A stretch of 37,341 nt of DNA from Desulfovibrio cuneatus DSM 11391 (GTDB lineage Bacteria > Desulfobacterota > Desulfovibrionia > Desulfovibrionales > Desulfovibrionaceae). Shown one piece after another: positions 1 through 7,532 of the stretch (positions are counted from its first letter, which is position 1; the number at the start of each line of letters is the position of its first letter). Below the pieces are notes generated by a model. The model ran no database searches. It was not told the DNA's origin and was given only the letters and a program-made list of their open reading frames with translations. The stretch lies in contig NZ_AUCY01000032.1 of NCBI RefSeq assembly GCF_000430005.1, forward strand, positions 1-37,341. The letters run 5' to 3'. The translations under genes were made by a program, and so were the position numbers.

Positions 1-233
1 CAGGCTAAGGTAAAACCCGTGGGGCCTGCTTCATAAACCAAAAGGTCGATAGTTTCTGCGAAACGCAGAATGGCCGTAAAAGTAGCTTTGGCATCGGCTG
101 GGCAGACAAAGCTTTTGCTCAGCCCGTCAGAACGCAACACTGTAACAGCATTGGTGTTTTTATGTGCATCAATGCCCACAACACATGAAGTTCCCTCTTG
201 CGCCTTACCGATGATTTTTGCTACCTTATTCAT
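1..233 (-). CDS. IS110 family transposase, N-terminal part (runs off the left edge)
   Basis: Reading leftwards from an ATG at 233 gives 77 residues before the window ends. The motif VGIDAHK (Asp22) followed by VYEAGPTGF (Glu68) is the start of the DEDD RuvC-like nuclease domain of IS110-family recombinases, which move by a serine/DEDD chemistry unlike DDE transposases. A good ribosome site, AAGGAG, lies just upstream of the ATG on the minus strand. The serine-containing C-terminal domain is outside the window, so completeness cannot be judged. The plus-strand open frame covering the same bases is a shadow: it has no family resemblance and no ribosome site. The family call is firm; the subgroup (IS110 versus IS1111) is not established. 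Confidence 0.88.
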   Translation of the reverse strand, partial: MNKVAKIIGKAQEGTSCVVGIDAHKNTNAVTVLRSDGLSKSFVCPADAKATFTAILRFAETIDLLVYEAGPTGFTLA

Positions 234-239
234 GTTGGT

Positions 240-420
240 CTCCTTCGCCACGAAGAGCAGTTATTGCTGCGTTAGTAACACTGTTGGTATATTGCACCAA
301 CTTGTGGGTGGGAGGCCAACATTTTATTTGATGCGCCCTGTTGGCCAGTGTGGGACGGTGAGCAAAAAAGATAGTTTCCCCATGCCCCATTTAGGAGCAA
401 CGTGGTGCTGTGTCAAGTGC
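240..420 (-). ncRNA. Candidate IS110 non-coding end / bridge RNA region
   Basis: No gene is credible between the transposase start and about 543. IS110 elements are known to carry a structured guide (bridge) RNA in the non-coding end upstream of the recombinase. Visible here are small hairpins CTTCG/CGAAG (243-255, touching the transposase ribosome site), TTGGT/ACCAA (284-300), GGCCAAC/GTTGGCC with a 19-nt loop (314-346), and AGCA/TGCT near 395-410. Large-looped stems are the form expected for target- and donor-binding loops, but I cannot identify the loops, the outer IS boundary or the core dinucleotide by eye. The limits given are approximate. Confidence 0.3.
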
Positions 421-542
421 TTTTCCTGCGCTACACGAGGGGGAGTTTGCCCAGCAAGGGCGAAGCAAGGCAGGTGTATGTTTCTGCGAGGCTGGTTCGT
501 CTGCATTTTTTAAGATGTTTTCCCTTCATGAAGGGGTATTTA

Positions 543-593
543 AAAAATGCACGCTGGCACCATACACGGCAATACGCGGTGCATGGTGCCAGC
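543..593 (-). terminator. Rho-independent terminator behind the terminase small-subunit gene
   Basis: The 11-bp arms GCTGGCACCAT and ATGGTGCCAGC (553-563 and 583-593) enclose about 19 nt. On the minus strand the hairpin is followed by GTGCATTTTTT, an acceptable U-tract. It lies about 50 bases beyond the stop codon at 640. Confidence 0.65.
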
Positions 594-613
594 ATGGTTT
601 GAGAGATTTCAAC

Positions 614-642
614 GTTCAAACGGAATAATCAGTGTTTCCCTA
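614..642 (-). repeat. Dispersed repeat family 1, single end (copy 1)
   Basis: The minus strand reads TAGGGAAACACTGATTATTC and then CGTTTGAAC, matching the left end of the complete element at 27690. The leading TAG is the stop codon of the terminase small-subunit gene and is preceded by C, giving CTAG. No inverted partner is visible to the left. Confidence 0.6.
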
Positions 643-1476
643 GCTGTCGTCATTCTCCTCTTGATGGGGTATGTGGGTGGGCAGAATGGTTTCCAGTTGC
701 CGGGCCAGGTCTTCTGGTAAGGAAAACCCGCAAGGGTCTTCTTTGTCTTGCTGTATGGGGTCCGCCCCAAAAATACCCAGGTGCCTGCCCAGCATTTCCA
801 GGGCCTTCAATTTGGCATGGGTTTTTATGCGTACGGCCCCTTTTCCCGTGCTGGATTCGCTAATCTCTGCTATGGCTGCGGTTTGTTCTTTGGTGAGCTT
901 GCCGGAATGCAACAGTTCAATGCCTTCAGTACTCCAATGGCAAAAATCTGCCATGCTGGCAAAGCCAATGGCGGCAAGTTCACGCAGCACCCGATTTCCC
1001 GTTATTTCTTGCGGGTCTTGCGCGGTGCCAGGGTGGGGCCGGGGGAGGCGCTTTTGGCCTGTGCCCTGTTGTGTTTTAGCCGGTTTTTTTTGTGAAGCTA
1101 TTTTGGCTGGTTTCACTGCGTTTGCTTGTTGTATGCTCTCGGAATTGCAGGGGGAAAGGGGTGTTTCTTTGGTAAGGTTCTCCTTGTGTGTTTCTGCTGC
1201 ACATACTTCTGCCTTAGCCCGGTGTAGCAATGCCTGTACCCCTGCCAGGGTGAGCAGTTTTGTGCCTGTGTGCGGTGCGCGCTGTGCAGCATACCCGGCC
1301 AGCAGGGCTGCCTGGGTGGGGTTGTGGCAGGCAAGGTAATGCTTTGCAAAGGCCTGTTGTTTTAACGTTGCCCTGGGCTGTGGACTTGGTGGTGATGCCC
1401 CGCCTTCAGGCACATTGGTGCGGCGGGTTGCCGGTTGTGGTGGTTTGTTACTGGTTTTGCTTTGTTTTTCACTCAT
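640..1476 (-). CDS. Phage terminase small subunit (orphan)
   Basis: A 278-residue protein. Residues about 36-82 (LKQQAFAKHYLAC, NPTQAALLAGY, then the 'LLTLAGVQALL' helix) form the helix-turn-helix DNA-recognition domain of the Terminase_2 family, which recognises the packaging site. Residues about 158-240 (TGNRVLRELAAIGFAS up to KLKALEMLGRHLGIF) match the conserved C-terminal half that oligomerises and contacts the large subunit. Between them lies a low-complexity Lys/Pro/Gln/Thr linker of about 70 residues, longer than usual. The start is supported by AAGGAGG upstream of ATG 1476. No large terminase, portal or capsid gene is nearby, so this is either a prophage remnant or a domesticated gene. 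It sits beside an IS110 element. Its stop codon lies inside a dispersed repeat. Confidence 0.8.
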   Translation of the reverse strand: MSEKQSKTSNKPPQPATRRTNVPEGGASPPSPQPRATLKQQAFAKHYLACHNPTQAALLAGYAAQRAPHTGTKLLTLAGVQALLHRAKAEVCAAETHKENLTKETPLSPCNSESIQQANAVKPAKIASQKKPAKTQQGTGQKRLPRPHPGTAQDPQEITGNRVLRELAAIGFASMADFCHWSTEGIELLHSGKLTKEQTAAIAEISESSTGKGAVRIKTHAKLKALEMLGRHLGIFGADPIQQDKEDPCGFSLPEDLARQLETILPTHIPHQEENDDS

Positions 1477-1754
1477 GGGCCTCCTTTATGGCACATAGTG
1501 CCATGGTAAGAATGATGTGGTTTGCTGGTGGCAAAGGCGCAGAAACCTCCAGCGTGTACAGCATGTAGCACATTGTTTTTGCCCCGGTGCGCTTACACGG
1601 GCTGGTAATGGGGTGAGGAGCATGGCAGAACCCCACGGGGAAGCTATGGAACAAGGGGGAAGCGGGCAGTAATTTGCAAGCATTGTCTGATTGTTCTGGT
1701 ACACATCTTGGTATTTACTTTACTCTTGTGCCATGTTTGCCTATAACAGGGTGG

Positions 1755-2378
1755 ATGCACACCAATACTTATAATACCCACCCACGCCATGCGGCGCATT
1801 CTGCGCGTTTAAGTAAGGAAGCTATTAACGAACTTCCGCTGTATGCCTATGAAGGCGCTGTAACGCTTGTGCGCACCGAAGAAGAAATGGAACTTGCAGC
1901 AAAAGCCCTTGCCGGGGAAACTGTTCTTGGGTTTGACACTGAAACTAAACCAAGTTTTTCCAAAGGCAAGACGTACCTGCCTTCGCTTTTGCAACTGGCA
2001 GGGGAGCAGGGTGTGTTTCTTTTCCATATGGGTGTGCAGCCATTAAGCCCTGCGGTTTGGAAGCTTTTGGAAGCTCCGGATATTGTCAAGGTTGGGGTTG
2101 CCGTGCATGACGACCTGTTGGCATTGAAAAAAGTATTTCCCTTTACCCCGCACGCTGTGTACGACCTTTCCACCCTGGCCAAAAAAAAGGGTATCCAGGA
2201 ACAGGGGTTGCGCGGGCTTGCGGCCCGTGTGCTTGGGCTTCGTATTTCAAAAGGAGAACGTTGCTCCAATTGGGCGAAAAAAGATCTTTCCTCCCGGCAA
2301 ATTCGCTATGCTGCAACAGATGCCTGGATAAGCCGCGCCGTTTTTATTGGGCTTTCTGCCCATTGTGTAAGCGAATAG
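1755..2378 (+). CDS. 3'-5' exonuclease, RNase D / DnaQ-like fold
   Basis: A 207-residue protein from the ATG at 1755; the frame is open further upstream, but those 27 codons resemble nothing. Exo I is the sequence GFDTET (Asp61, Glu63). Exo II is around GVAVHDDLLALKK. Exo III is YAATDAW near the C-terminus. Together these give the DEDDy set of metal-binding acids plus the tyrosine. It lacks the HRDC domain of full RNase D and is the size of the stand-alone '3'-5' exonuclease domain-containing' proteins that trim RNA or DNA ends. The following GT9 gene starts 30 bases downstream on the same strand, so the two are probably co-transcribed, although a functional link is not evident. The start choice is moderately uncertain because the upstream site (AGGG) is weak. 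Confidence 0.82.
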   Translation: MHTNTYNTHPRHAAHSARLSKEAINELPLYAYEGAVTLVRTEEEMELAAKALAGETVLGFDTETKPSFSKGKTYLPSLLQLAGEQGVFLFHMGVQPLSPAVWKLLEAPDIVKVGVAVHDDLLALKKVFPFTPHAVYDLSTLAKKKGIQEQGLRGLAARVLGLRISKGERCSNWAKKDLSSRQIRYAATDAWISRAVFIGLSAHCVSE

Positions 2379-2408
2379 CCTGTGCTTCTTTAATTGTATA
2401 GAGGTGCC

Positions 2409-4082
2409 ATGAATACATTGCTCATTAGCCTTACACGGTTTGGAGACTTGCTGCAAAGTCAGGCAGCCGTAAGAGAGCTGGCAGCCAATGGTGGGCGTGT
2501 TGGTGTTGTGTGTCTTGAAAATTTTGCCCCGGCTGTGCAGCTGCTTGAGGGCGTGGACGTGGTCTTCCCTTTGCCTTCTTCCGGGTTGCTGGCTGCGCTG
2601 CATGCCCCGGCCAGTTCCAGCCCTGCAACAGGTGCCCTGTGCCCTGGCTGGATGCACGCCCTTGGTGGTTTGGCCCAGTGGCGCAACGCTGTGCTGCAAG
2701 ATTTCCCCCCGGATTATGTGTGCAACCTTACCCCCACACTTTCTGCCAGAATTCTTAGCCTGTTCCTGGCAGGGGATGCTCCTATTACCGGGTTTGGCCT
2801 TGATGCCCAAGGCTTCAGCGTCAACAGTTCATTGTGGGTTTCTTTTTTACAAGGAGCTTCCCAGGTGCGGGGGGTGAGTCCTTTTAATGTAGTGGATGTT
2901 TTTCGTCGTGTTGCTGCCCCAGCGTGTACAGCGCAAGTTCCTATATCTTTTCCCCTGCCGGAAGGCACGACTGGGTTGTGTGGCAATGCCCGCTTGCGTG
3001 CCCCCCAAGGTGCTATGCACGCTGCTGCACTTGACGGCATGCGCCAGGAAGCCCCACAGGAAGCCAAGGGCTTTGTTGGCATGCAACTGGGGGCAAGCGA
3101 CAATAAACGCCGCTGGCCTGTTGCGTATTTTGTAGAAGCTGGCCAGGCATTATGGGATACGCATAAACTTTGCCCTGTACTACTTGGCAGTGCTTCGGAG
3201 CTGGAACTGGCAGAGCGGTATATTGCCCAGGCCACACACCCTGTGGTTTCCCGCTGCGGCAAAACATCGTTGCTTGAACTTGCCAGCCTTGTGCAGGGGC
3301 TCAATGTACTTATTACCAACGACACAGGCACCATGCACCTTGCCGCGGGGCTTGGGGTGCCCCTTGTAAGTATTTTTCTTGCCACGGCACAGCCTTTTGA
3401 CACTGGCCCATACAGCGTGGGTAGTGTGTGCCTTGAGCCGGGCTTGCCATGCCACCCCTGTGCCTTTGGCTCTGCCTGCCCCAGGAACAATGAATGCAGG
3501 TACAGCATTTCCCCTGCCCTGGTTGCCCGGTATGCCCACGCACTGTTCAAAGAACAGCCACTGGCCCCTGGGGCGTGCCCTGAAGCAGTGCTTGCCGGTA
3601 CACGGGTGTGGTTGAGCGAGTTTGACACCACGGGCGAAATTTCCCTTGCTTCCCTTTCCGGACACCAGCAGGAAGACAGGAGTGTCTGGCTATTTTTGCT
3701 GCGGGAATTGCTGCGCCAGTTTCTTGACAGGCAGCGCACCGTTCCATTTGTTTTGCAAACCAGCCACCTGCGGTTTTGTTGTTCCCCAGACATGCGGCAA
3801 AAATTGCAGGGTGAACTGGCCCGCCTTTGCGGTACGCTTGAACTGATGCAACAGCAGGGCAGGCTATTGCTTGTGCGGCGGCTTGAGCATGTACAGAAAA
3901 AGTTTCTGGCTGGGTGGGAATCTGTTTTTTCCTTGCTGCGGGCAAGCCCGTATTTTGCCGCCCTTGCCTTTGTGTGGCAGGAAGAAACCCAGGCAGAAGG
4001 GCAAAGCATGCCCGATGTGCTGGAAGTTATGGGGCAGTTTCAGTCTTTATTTGTAAATCTTGCTGCTTTTATTGCTGTATAA
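2409..4082 (+). CDS. Glycosyltransferase family 9 (heptosyltransferase-like) with C-terminal extension
   Basis: A 557-residue protein from ATG 2409, six bases after GAGGTG. The N-terminus LLISLTRFGDLLQSQAAVRE is the first Rossmann motif of ADP-heptose:LPS heptosyltransferases. The second domain shows MQLGASDNKRRWP (nucleotide-sugar phosphate site), then PVLLGSASELELAE, and the family signature NDTGTMHLAAGLGVPLVSIF. Cysteines cluster just after it (PGLPCHPCAFGSACPRNNEC). Standard members end near 350 residues; this protein continues for about 180 residues of mostly helical sequence with no recognised domain. The expected role is adding a sugar to lipopolysaccharide core or another envelope glycan at the inner face of the inner membrane. 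No other LPS core genes are adjacent, so the acceptor is unknown. Confidence 0.82.
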   Translation: MNTLLISLTRFGDLLQSQAAVRELAANGGRVGVVCLENFAPAVQLLEGVDVVFPLPSSGLLAALHAPASSSPATGALCPGWMHALGGLAQWRNAVLQDFPPDYVCNLTPTLSARILSLFLAGDAPITGFGLDAQGFSVNSSLWVSFLQGASQVRGVSPFNVVDVFRRVAAPACTAQVPISFPLPEGTTGLCGNARLRAPQGAMHAAALDGMRQEAPQEAKGFVGMQLGASDNKRRWPVAYFVEAGQALWDTHKLCPVLLGSASELELAERYIAQATHPVVSRCGKTSLLELASLVQGLNVLITNDTGTMHLAAGLGVPLVSIFLATAQPFDTGPYSVGSVCLEPGLPCHPCAFGSACPRNNECRYSISPALVARYAHALFKEQPLAPGACPEAVLAGTRVWLSEFDTTGEISLASLSGHQQEDRSVWLFLLRELLRQFLDRQRTVPFVLQTSHLRFCCSPDMRQKLQGELARLCGTLELMQQQGRLLLVRRLEHVQKKFLAGWESVFSLLRASPYFAALAFVWQEETQAEGQSMPDVLEVMGQFQSLFVNLAAFIAV

Positions 4083-4236
4083 GGTTCAGGGCGGATCTTG
4101 TTATAGATGGCTGGTACAACTTTTCTGCCATATCTGGCGTATACGTTTATGCGGTAATGTTTGGCCTCAATTTTGCATATTGAAAGCATCATGTGCATAA
4201 ATTACCTCGTTACACTGAGGAAAAAGGAGACCAGCA

Positions 4237-4842
4237 ATGATTATTATCGATGGACGTGAGAGTTCTGTTTCTACAGCCAACATGGCAAGCCTGGAAGAAG
4301 TTCTTACTAAGGTTATTGAAGCTGAGGCACTGGATACCCGCATTATTACGGATGTTTTCGTAAATAATGAGGCTTTTTCCGAGCTGTACCCCCACCAGGC
4401 GGAAGATATTGAAGCTGCCGACATTCACCGCCTTGAGCTGTGCACCGTCTCTGTGGAAGAAATGGCTTCCAACGTGGTGGTAGAGCTGCCTAAGGTTATT
4501 GACCTGATGAGCGCTGGCAGCCGCAAAATTGCTGAACTGCTGCGCCGTGCAGAGCTGGCAGAAGGCCTGGAAATGCTGCAAGACCTGATAAACATGAACC
4601 GCGATTTTCTTGCCACCGTGCAGGTGCTTCGCTTCCGTTTTGCATCACAAGCCTCCCCGCAGTTGGACCGCCTTGGCGACAGCATTGGCGACCTTTTGGG
4701 CGAAATTGCTGAAGTTATGGGGAATGAAGACTGGGTGCTTGTGGCTGACTTGCTGGAATATGAATTTATTCCTGCCTGTGAAGGCTGGCGCGAAGTTATT
4801 CTTTCCCTGGCAGGCGACGTGGCTGCTGAACAGGTGGCATAA
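4237..4842 (+). CDS. Unrecognised acidic, mostly helical protein, 201 aa
   Basis: I do not recognise this family. The protein is acidic and rich in Leu, Glu and Ala, with long predicted helices, no signal peptide, no membrane segment and no cysteine pairs. The phrase LPKVIDLMSAGSRKIAELLR followed by a run of amphipathic helices suggests a soluble coiled-coil or helical-bundle protein. Codon use looks like that of its neighbours. The ribosome site AAGGAG lies 8 bases before the ATG. It is followed after two bases by the next small gene, so the two form a translationally linked pair. Such pairs of small helical proteins are often chaperones or structural partners, but nothing here fixes a pathway. 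Confidence 0.72.
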   Translation: MIIIDGRESSVSTANMASLEEVLTKVIEAEALDTRIITDVFVNNEAFSELYPHQAEDIEAADIHRLELCTVSVEEMASNVVVELPKVIDLMSAGSRKIAELLRRAELAEGLEMLQDLINMNRDFLATVQVLRFRFASQASPQLDRLGDSIGDLLGEIAEVMGNEDWVLVADLLEYEFIPACEGWREVILSLAGDVAAEQVA

Positions 4843-4844
4843 CC

Positions 4845-5192
4845 ATGGATGCATGCTCGCGTTTGCTTGATGAAGCTTACCTGCTGCTAGACCTTGAAGA
4901 AAAGGCAATAGAGCAGGAAGAAGAAGAACAGGTGGCATTTTTTGCTGAAATTCGCCAGCAGGTGTTGGGTGAAGTATGGGCAAACCGTGCAGCCAGCGAC
5001 CCGGCAGATTTGGAACGCCATCTTGGTTCCATACTGGATAGGACTGCTGCAATTGCTGTTCATCTGCAAGCATGGCACGGGCGTATGCGCGAAGGTTTGC
5101 AAAAAAGTAAAGCCTATAATAAATTTGCGGCTGGTTCCCGGTATGATTCCCACAAAATGGCAAAGCAGTTCTATCACTTTGCCCAAGCGTAA
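4845..5192 (+). CDS. Unrecognised small helical protein, 115 aa (partner of the preceding gene)
   Basis: The start codon lies two bases after the stop of the preceding gene, implying co-translation. The protein is almost entirely helical, with a Glu-rich stretch (EEKAIEQEEEEQ) and a basic, aromatic C-terminus (KSKAYNKFAAGSRYDSHKMA). Its size, helix content and acidic start resemble small export chaperones such as the FliT/FlgN type, but I see no diagnostic motif and no flagellar genes in the window, so this is only an analogy. A clear terminator follows at 5271. Confidence 0.7.
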   Translation: MDACSRLLDEAYLLLDLEEKAIEQEEEEQVAFFAEIRQQVLGEVWANRAASDPADLERHLGSILDRTAAIAVHLQAWHGRMREGLQKSKAYNKFAAGSRYDSHKMAKQFYHFAQA

Positions 5193-5270
5193 CATGCTTT
5201 TTTTGATGAAAAAGAAGTTAACGTGACGCAGCAATCATAAGCGGAATTTTTTCGCAGTGCAGGCGCATGA

Positions 5271-5300
5271 AACAGCCAGGGGTTTTCCCCTGGCTGTTTT
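5271..5300 (+). terminator. Rho-independent terminator of the two-gene unit
   Basis: A perfect 12-bp stem, AACAGCCAGGGG / CCCCTGGCTGTT, with a TTTT loop and further T residues. It lies about 80 bases after the stop at 5192. Confidence 0.85.
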
Positions 5301-5728
5301 GCGTTGGAAGCATTTGCCACATTACATGATGTTTGTAGAAGGTGCGATGTGAAGTGCAGCAAGAGGCAGCCAGTGGTTAGCCAACGCTAAGCAGTAAGGC
5401 AAAGTGGGTAGCATTCAGGCCATGGCATGTGGGGTAGGGCGCATGTGCCAGCACGGGGCAATGGTGCTTGCTTAATGAGAAAAGGGCAATGTTTGTAGCA
5501 ACAGTTGTTACAATAAACGCACACCCCGGTATGGTTCCATACCGGGGTGTGCGCGCAAGTAAAATGAAGCAGGGAGGAAGCTGGGGCAGATGCTCAGCCA
5601 TTCATGGAGCAATTGACAAATGAAATGAGCGTATTGCGCGACTGTTTCACGTGTTGCATGCTCTGTACGGAAGGCTTTGTTACCCTACTTCTTCACGAAG
5701 CTTGAGGGAAGAAAGGGAAGTAATGCAG
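5301..5728. other. Non-coding stretch between convergent genes
   Basis: No credible gene is seen. The minus-strand frame at 5377-5601 has no ribosome site and runs straight through a strong hairpin. The region holds the hairpin at 5518-5553 and otherwise unremarkable sequence. Confidence 0.5.
5518..5553 (-). terminator. Perfect 17-bp hairpin, probable terminator for the barrel gene
   Basis: Arms 5518-5534 and 5537-5553 are exact reverse complements, with only TT between them, so the real loop must open further. The minus strand continues with TTTATTG, giving a short U-tract in the direction of the outer-membrane gene that ends at 5754, about 200 bases upstream. On the plus strand there is no T run. 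Confidence 0.55.
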
Positions 5729-5756
5729 TTAAATGGAATCAACCTGCGTTTCCCTA
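5729..5756 (-). repeat. Dispersed repeat family 1, single end (copy 2)
   Basis: The minus strand reads TAGGGAAACGCAGGTTGATT and then CCATTTAAC. TAG is the stop codon of the barrel gene, preceded by T, giving TTAG. It matches the family best over the first 10-12 bases, then diverges by a small insertion. Confidence 0.5.
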
Positions 5757-6284
5757 AAAATTGAGGCCATACGAAACGCCATACGTGTCAAAGGCGTCGT
5801 CGTTGGTGGTAATGCCCCAGGTGGAATGGGTTGTGTATTCCCCTTGAACGCGGTGCTGCATACTTTCACCAAACTGCACGCCAGCCATGCCTTTGGTTCT
5901 GAATACAGCGTTGCTGCCCATTTTCCACTGGTCAAAGTTTCTTTCCGTGATTACTGCGCCGCCAAGAGAACCGCCAAGGTAAGGGCGGAAGGCGCTTTGG
6001 CTGGTGAACAGGCTCAGGCGGACACCAGGCGCAAGGAATGCGCCGTATACGTCTTTGCTGCTGCGAATGCTCCACCAGGAGGCACCAATTTCTGCTGTGG
6101 GGGCTATTTCACCCAGTTCGCCACTCACCCACGGGTTGTACACCTGTTCGGCAAACACGGTGAAGGCCGAAGAGCTGTGGTCACCAAATGCGGCACTACC
6201 GCCAACAGCAGTGCCTGCGGCGTGTGCTGTGCCAGACATGCACACCAGCAGGAGGAAGGTCGTGAGCAGGATGTTTTTTTTCAT
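5754..6284 (-). CDS. Outer-membrane beta-barrel protein, lipid A deacylase (PagL)-like
   Basis: A 176-residue protein with a clean Sec signal peptide (MKKNILLTTFLLLVCMSGTAHA) and alternating hydrophobic strands ending in the barrel-type C-terminus GVSYGLNF. The last third (Y, then THSTWGI, then D two turns before YGVSYG) resembles the active-site strand of PagL 3-O-deacylases, which carry His-x-Ser there. Here His directly precedes Ser, so the catalytic His would be displaced by one residue; the protein may be an inactive relative or simply another small barrel. If active, it would remove an acyl chain from lipid A in the outer leaflet. GAGAGGG lies upstream of the ATG. It is divergent from rplM and stands alone. 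Confidence 0.6.
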   Translation of the reverse strand: MKKNILLTTFLLLVCMSGTAHAAGTAVGGSAAFGDHSSSAFTVFAEQVYNPWVSGELGEIAPTAEIGASWWSIRSSKDVYGAFLAPGVRLSLFTSQSAFRPYLGGSLGGAVITERNFDQWKMGSNAVFRTKGMAGVQFGESMQHRVQGEYTTHSTWGITTNDDAFDTYGVSYGLNF

Positions 6285-6327
6285 AATTCCCTCTCGTTGT
6301 TGTAAGGAAGCTCGTATGCAGTGTTTC

Positions 6328-6357
6328 CTTATATAAGGCTATTCTTATCCGTTACAA
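6328..6357 (-). promoter_or_regulatory. Possible sigma-70 promoter of the barrel gene
   Basis: On the minus strand TTGTAA (6357-6352) and TATAAG (6333-6328) are separated by 18 bases, about 45 bases before the start codon. The -10 lies within a short palindrome, CCTTATATAAGG. This is sequence match only. Confidence 0.35.
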
Positions 6358-6368
6358 AGCAGTGATGC

Positions 6369-6406
6369 GAAAGGCCACAGGCATTTGTGCGTGCGGCCTT
6401 TTTGCG
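6369..6406 (+). other. Hairpin with T-tract upstream of rplM
   Basis: AAAGGCC and GGCCTTTTT flank about 20 bases, followed by further T runs. It looks like a plus-strand terminator, but no plus-strand gene precedes it. It may insulate rplM from upstream transcription or end a small transcript. Confidence 0.35.
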
Positions 6407-6512
6407 TGCTTTTTTTTCATACGGCTGAACATTACGTTTTTTTTTAGACTATGTCCAGAGTTTATCATGAAATTCTCTAGGAAAAATATTTAACAGAAAA
6501 ACAAAAACATGC

Positions 6513-6541
6513 TTGACATGAGCAAGGGAACAGCTTAGATA
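6513..6541 (+). promoter_or_regulatory. Sigma-70 promoter of rplM-rpsI
   Basis: TTGACA (6513-6518) and TAGATA (6536-6541) are separated by exactly 17 bases. This puts the start of transcription about 30 bases before the rplM start codon and 15 before its ribosome site. Confidence 0.7.
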
Positions 6542-6578
6542 TTTCCTCTTTCGAGCCGTGATAAGGAGCTGTCATTCT

Positions 6579-7010
6579 ATGAAAACGTTCTCGCCAACAC
6601 CCAAAGATATCAACCGTGAATGGTTTGTGGTTGACGCTACGGACAAAGTGTTGGGCCGCCTTGCAGCCCAAATAGCCCACCGCCTTCGCGGGAAGCATAA
6701 GCCGGAGTTCGCTCCGCACATGGACAATGGCGATTTCATCGTTGTGGTGAATTGTACAAAAATCCGCGTGACCGGAACAAAGCTGGCCGACAAGAAGTAC
6801 TACCGCCATAGCGGGCACCCTGGGGGCCTTAAAGAGGTTACCCTGCAAACCCTTATGGATACCAAGCCGCACTTGGCACTTATGCATGCTGTAAAAGGCA
6901 TGTTGCCCAAGAATCGTCTTGGTCGCGCCATGCTGACAAAGCTGCGTATTTACCCCGGTGCGGAACATCCGCACGAGGCGCAGACCCCACAACCTTTGTC
7001 CGTTTTGTAA
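6579..7010 (+). CDS. rplM: 50S ribosomal protein L13
   Basis: A 143-residue protein, the usual length. The N-terminus [20 protein letters not shown] and the internal signature [14 protein letters not shown] are typical of bacterial L13, a primary 23S rRNA-binding protein of the large subunit. An in-frame upstream ATG exists at 6558, but AAGGAG at 6563-6568 fixes the start at 6579. The gene is followed after 21 bases by rpsI, the standard two-gene operon. It is driven by a near-consensus promoter at 6513. Bacterial L13 operons are often autoregulated through their leader; the leader here is only about 30 nt, too short for an elaborate structure. Confidence 0.98.
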   Translation: MKTFSPTPKDINREWFVVDATDKVLGRLAAQIAHRLRGKHKPEFAPHMDNGDFIVVVNCTKIRVTGTKLADKKYYRHSGHPGGLKEVTLQTLMDTKPHLALMHAVKGMLPKNRLGRAMLTKLRIYPGAEHPHEAQTPQPLSVL

Positions 7011-7031
7011 CGGCAAAGAATGGAGAGTTGT

Positions 7032-7424
7032 ATGTCCACAGATTTTAATTATGGTACCGGCCGCCGCAAGAACGCCACTGCGCGTACTCGGTTGTACGCT
7101 GGCAGCGGTCAGATTCTTGTAAACGGTCGCTCGTTCGAGTCCTATTTCCCACGCAAGTCGTTGCAAATGATCATTCGCCAGCCGCTGGTGCTTACACGCC
7201 TGTTGGACAAGTTCGACATTAAGGTGAATGTTCAGGGTGGCGGTGTGTCTGGTCAAGCTGAAGCTGTGCGCCACGGTATTTCCCGTGCACTGCTTCAGGT
7301 AGATGTTGGCCTGCGCGGCCAATTGAAAAAGGCCGGCTTCCTTACCCGTGATGCTCGGCAGAAAGAACGTAAAAAGTATGGTCTGCGCGCCGCTCGTGCA
7401 CGCTTCCAATACTCCAAGCGTTAA
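7032..7424 (+). CDS. rpsI: 30S ribosomal protein S9
   Basis: A 130-residue protein, the usual length. It has the S9 core ([35 protein letters not shown]) and the basic tail ending in FQYSKR, whose terminal Arg contacts P-site tRNA in S9 proteins. An upstream in-frame ATG at 7020 is less likely because GGAGA at 7021-7026 fits the ATG at 7032. It is co-transcribed with rplM and ends at a clear terminator. Confidence 0.98.
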   Translation: MSTDFNYGTGRRKNATARTRLYAGSGQILVNGRSFESYFPRKSLQMIIRQPLVLTRLLDKFDIKVNVQGGGVSGQAEAVRHGISRALLQVDVGLRGQLKKAGFLTRDARQKERKKYGLRAARARFQYSKR

Positions 7425-7438
7425 TTCCGTCTTTTGGC

Positions 7439-7470
7439 AAAAAAGGGGTGGCATGTGTCACCCCTTTTTT
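7439..7470 (+). terminator. Terminator of rplM-rpsI
   Basis: AAAAAAGGGGTG / CACCCCTTTTTT with an 8-nt loop, beginning 15 bases after the rpsI stop. Confidence 0.9.
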
Positions 7471-7532
7471 CGTTTAGTGGTTTTAGGGTGAGAATGTTTT
7501 TGTTTTGCAGCGGAAAATGGCCACGAAGCTAA

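Noticed and set aside
1477-1754. Extended N-terminus of the exonuclease gene and small minus-strand frames
   Set aside because: The extra residues have no family match; the minus-strand frames have no start signals.
5377-5601. 74-residue minus-strand frame
   Set aside because: It passes through a perfect 17-bp hairpin and has no ribosome site.
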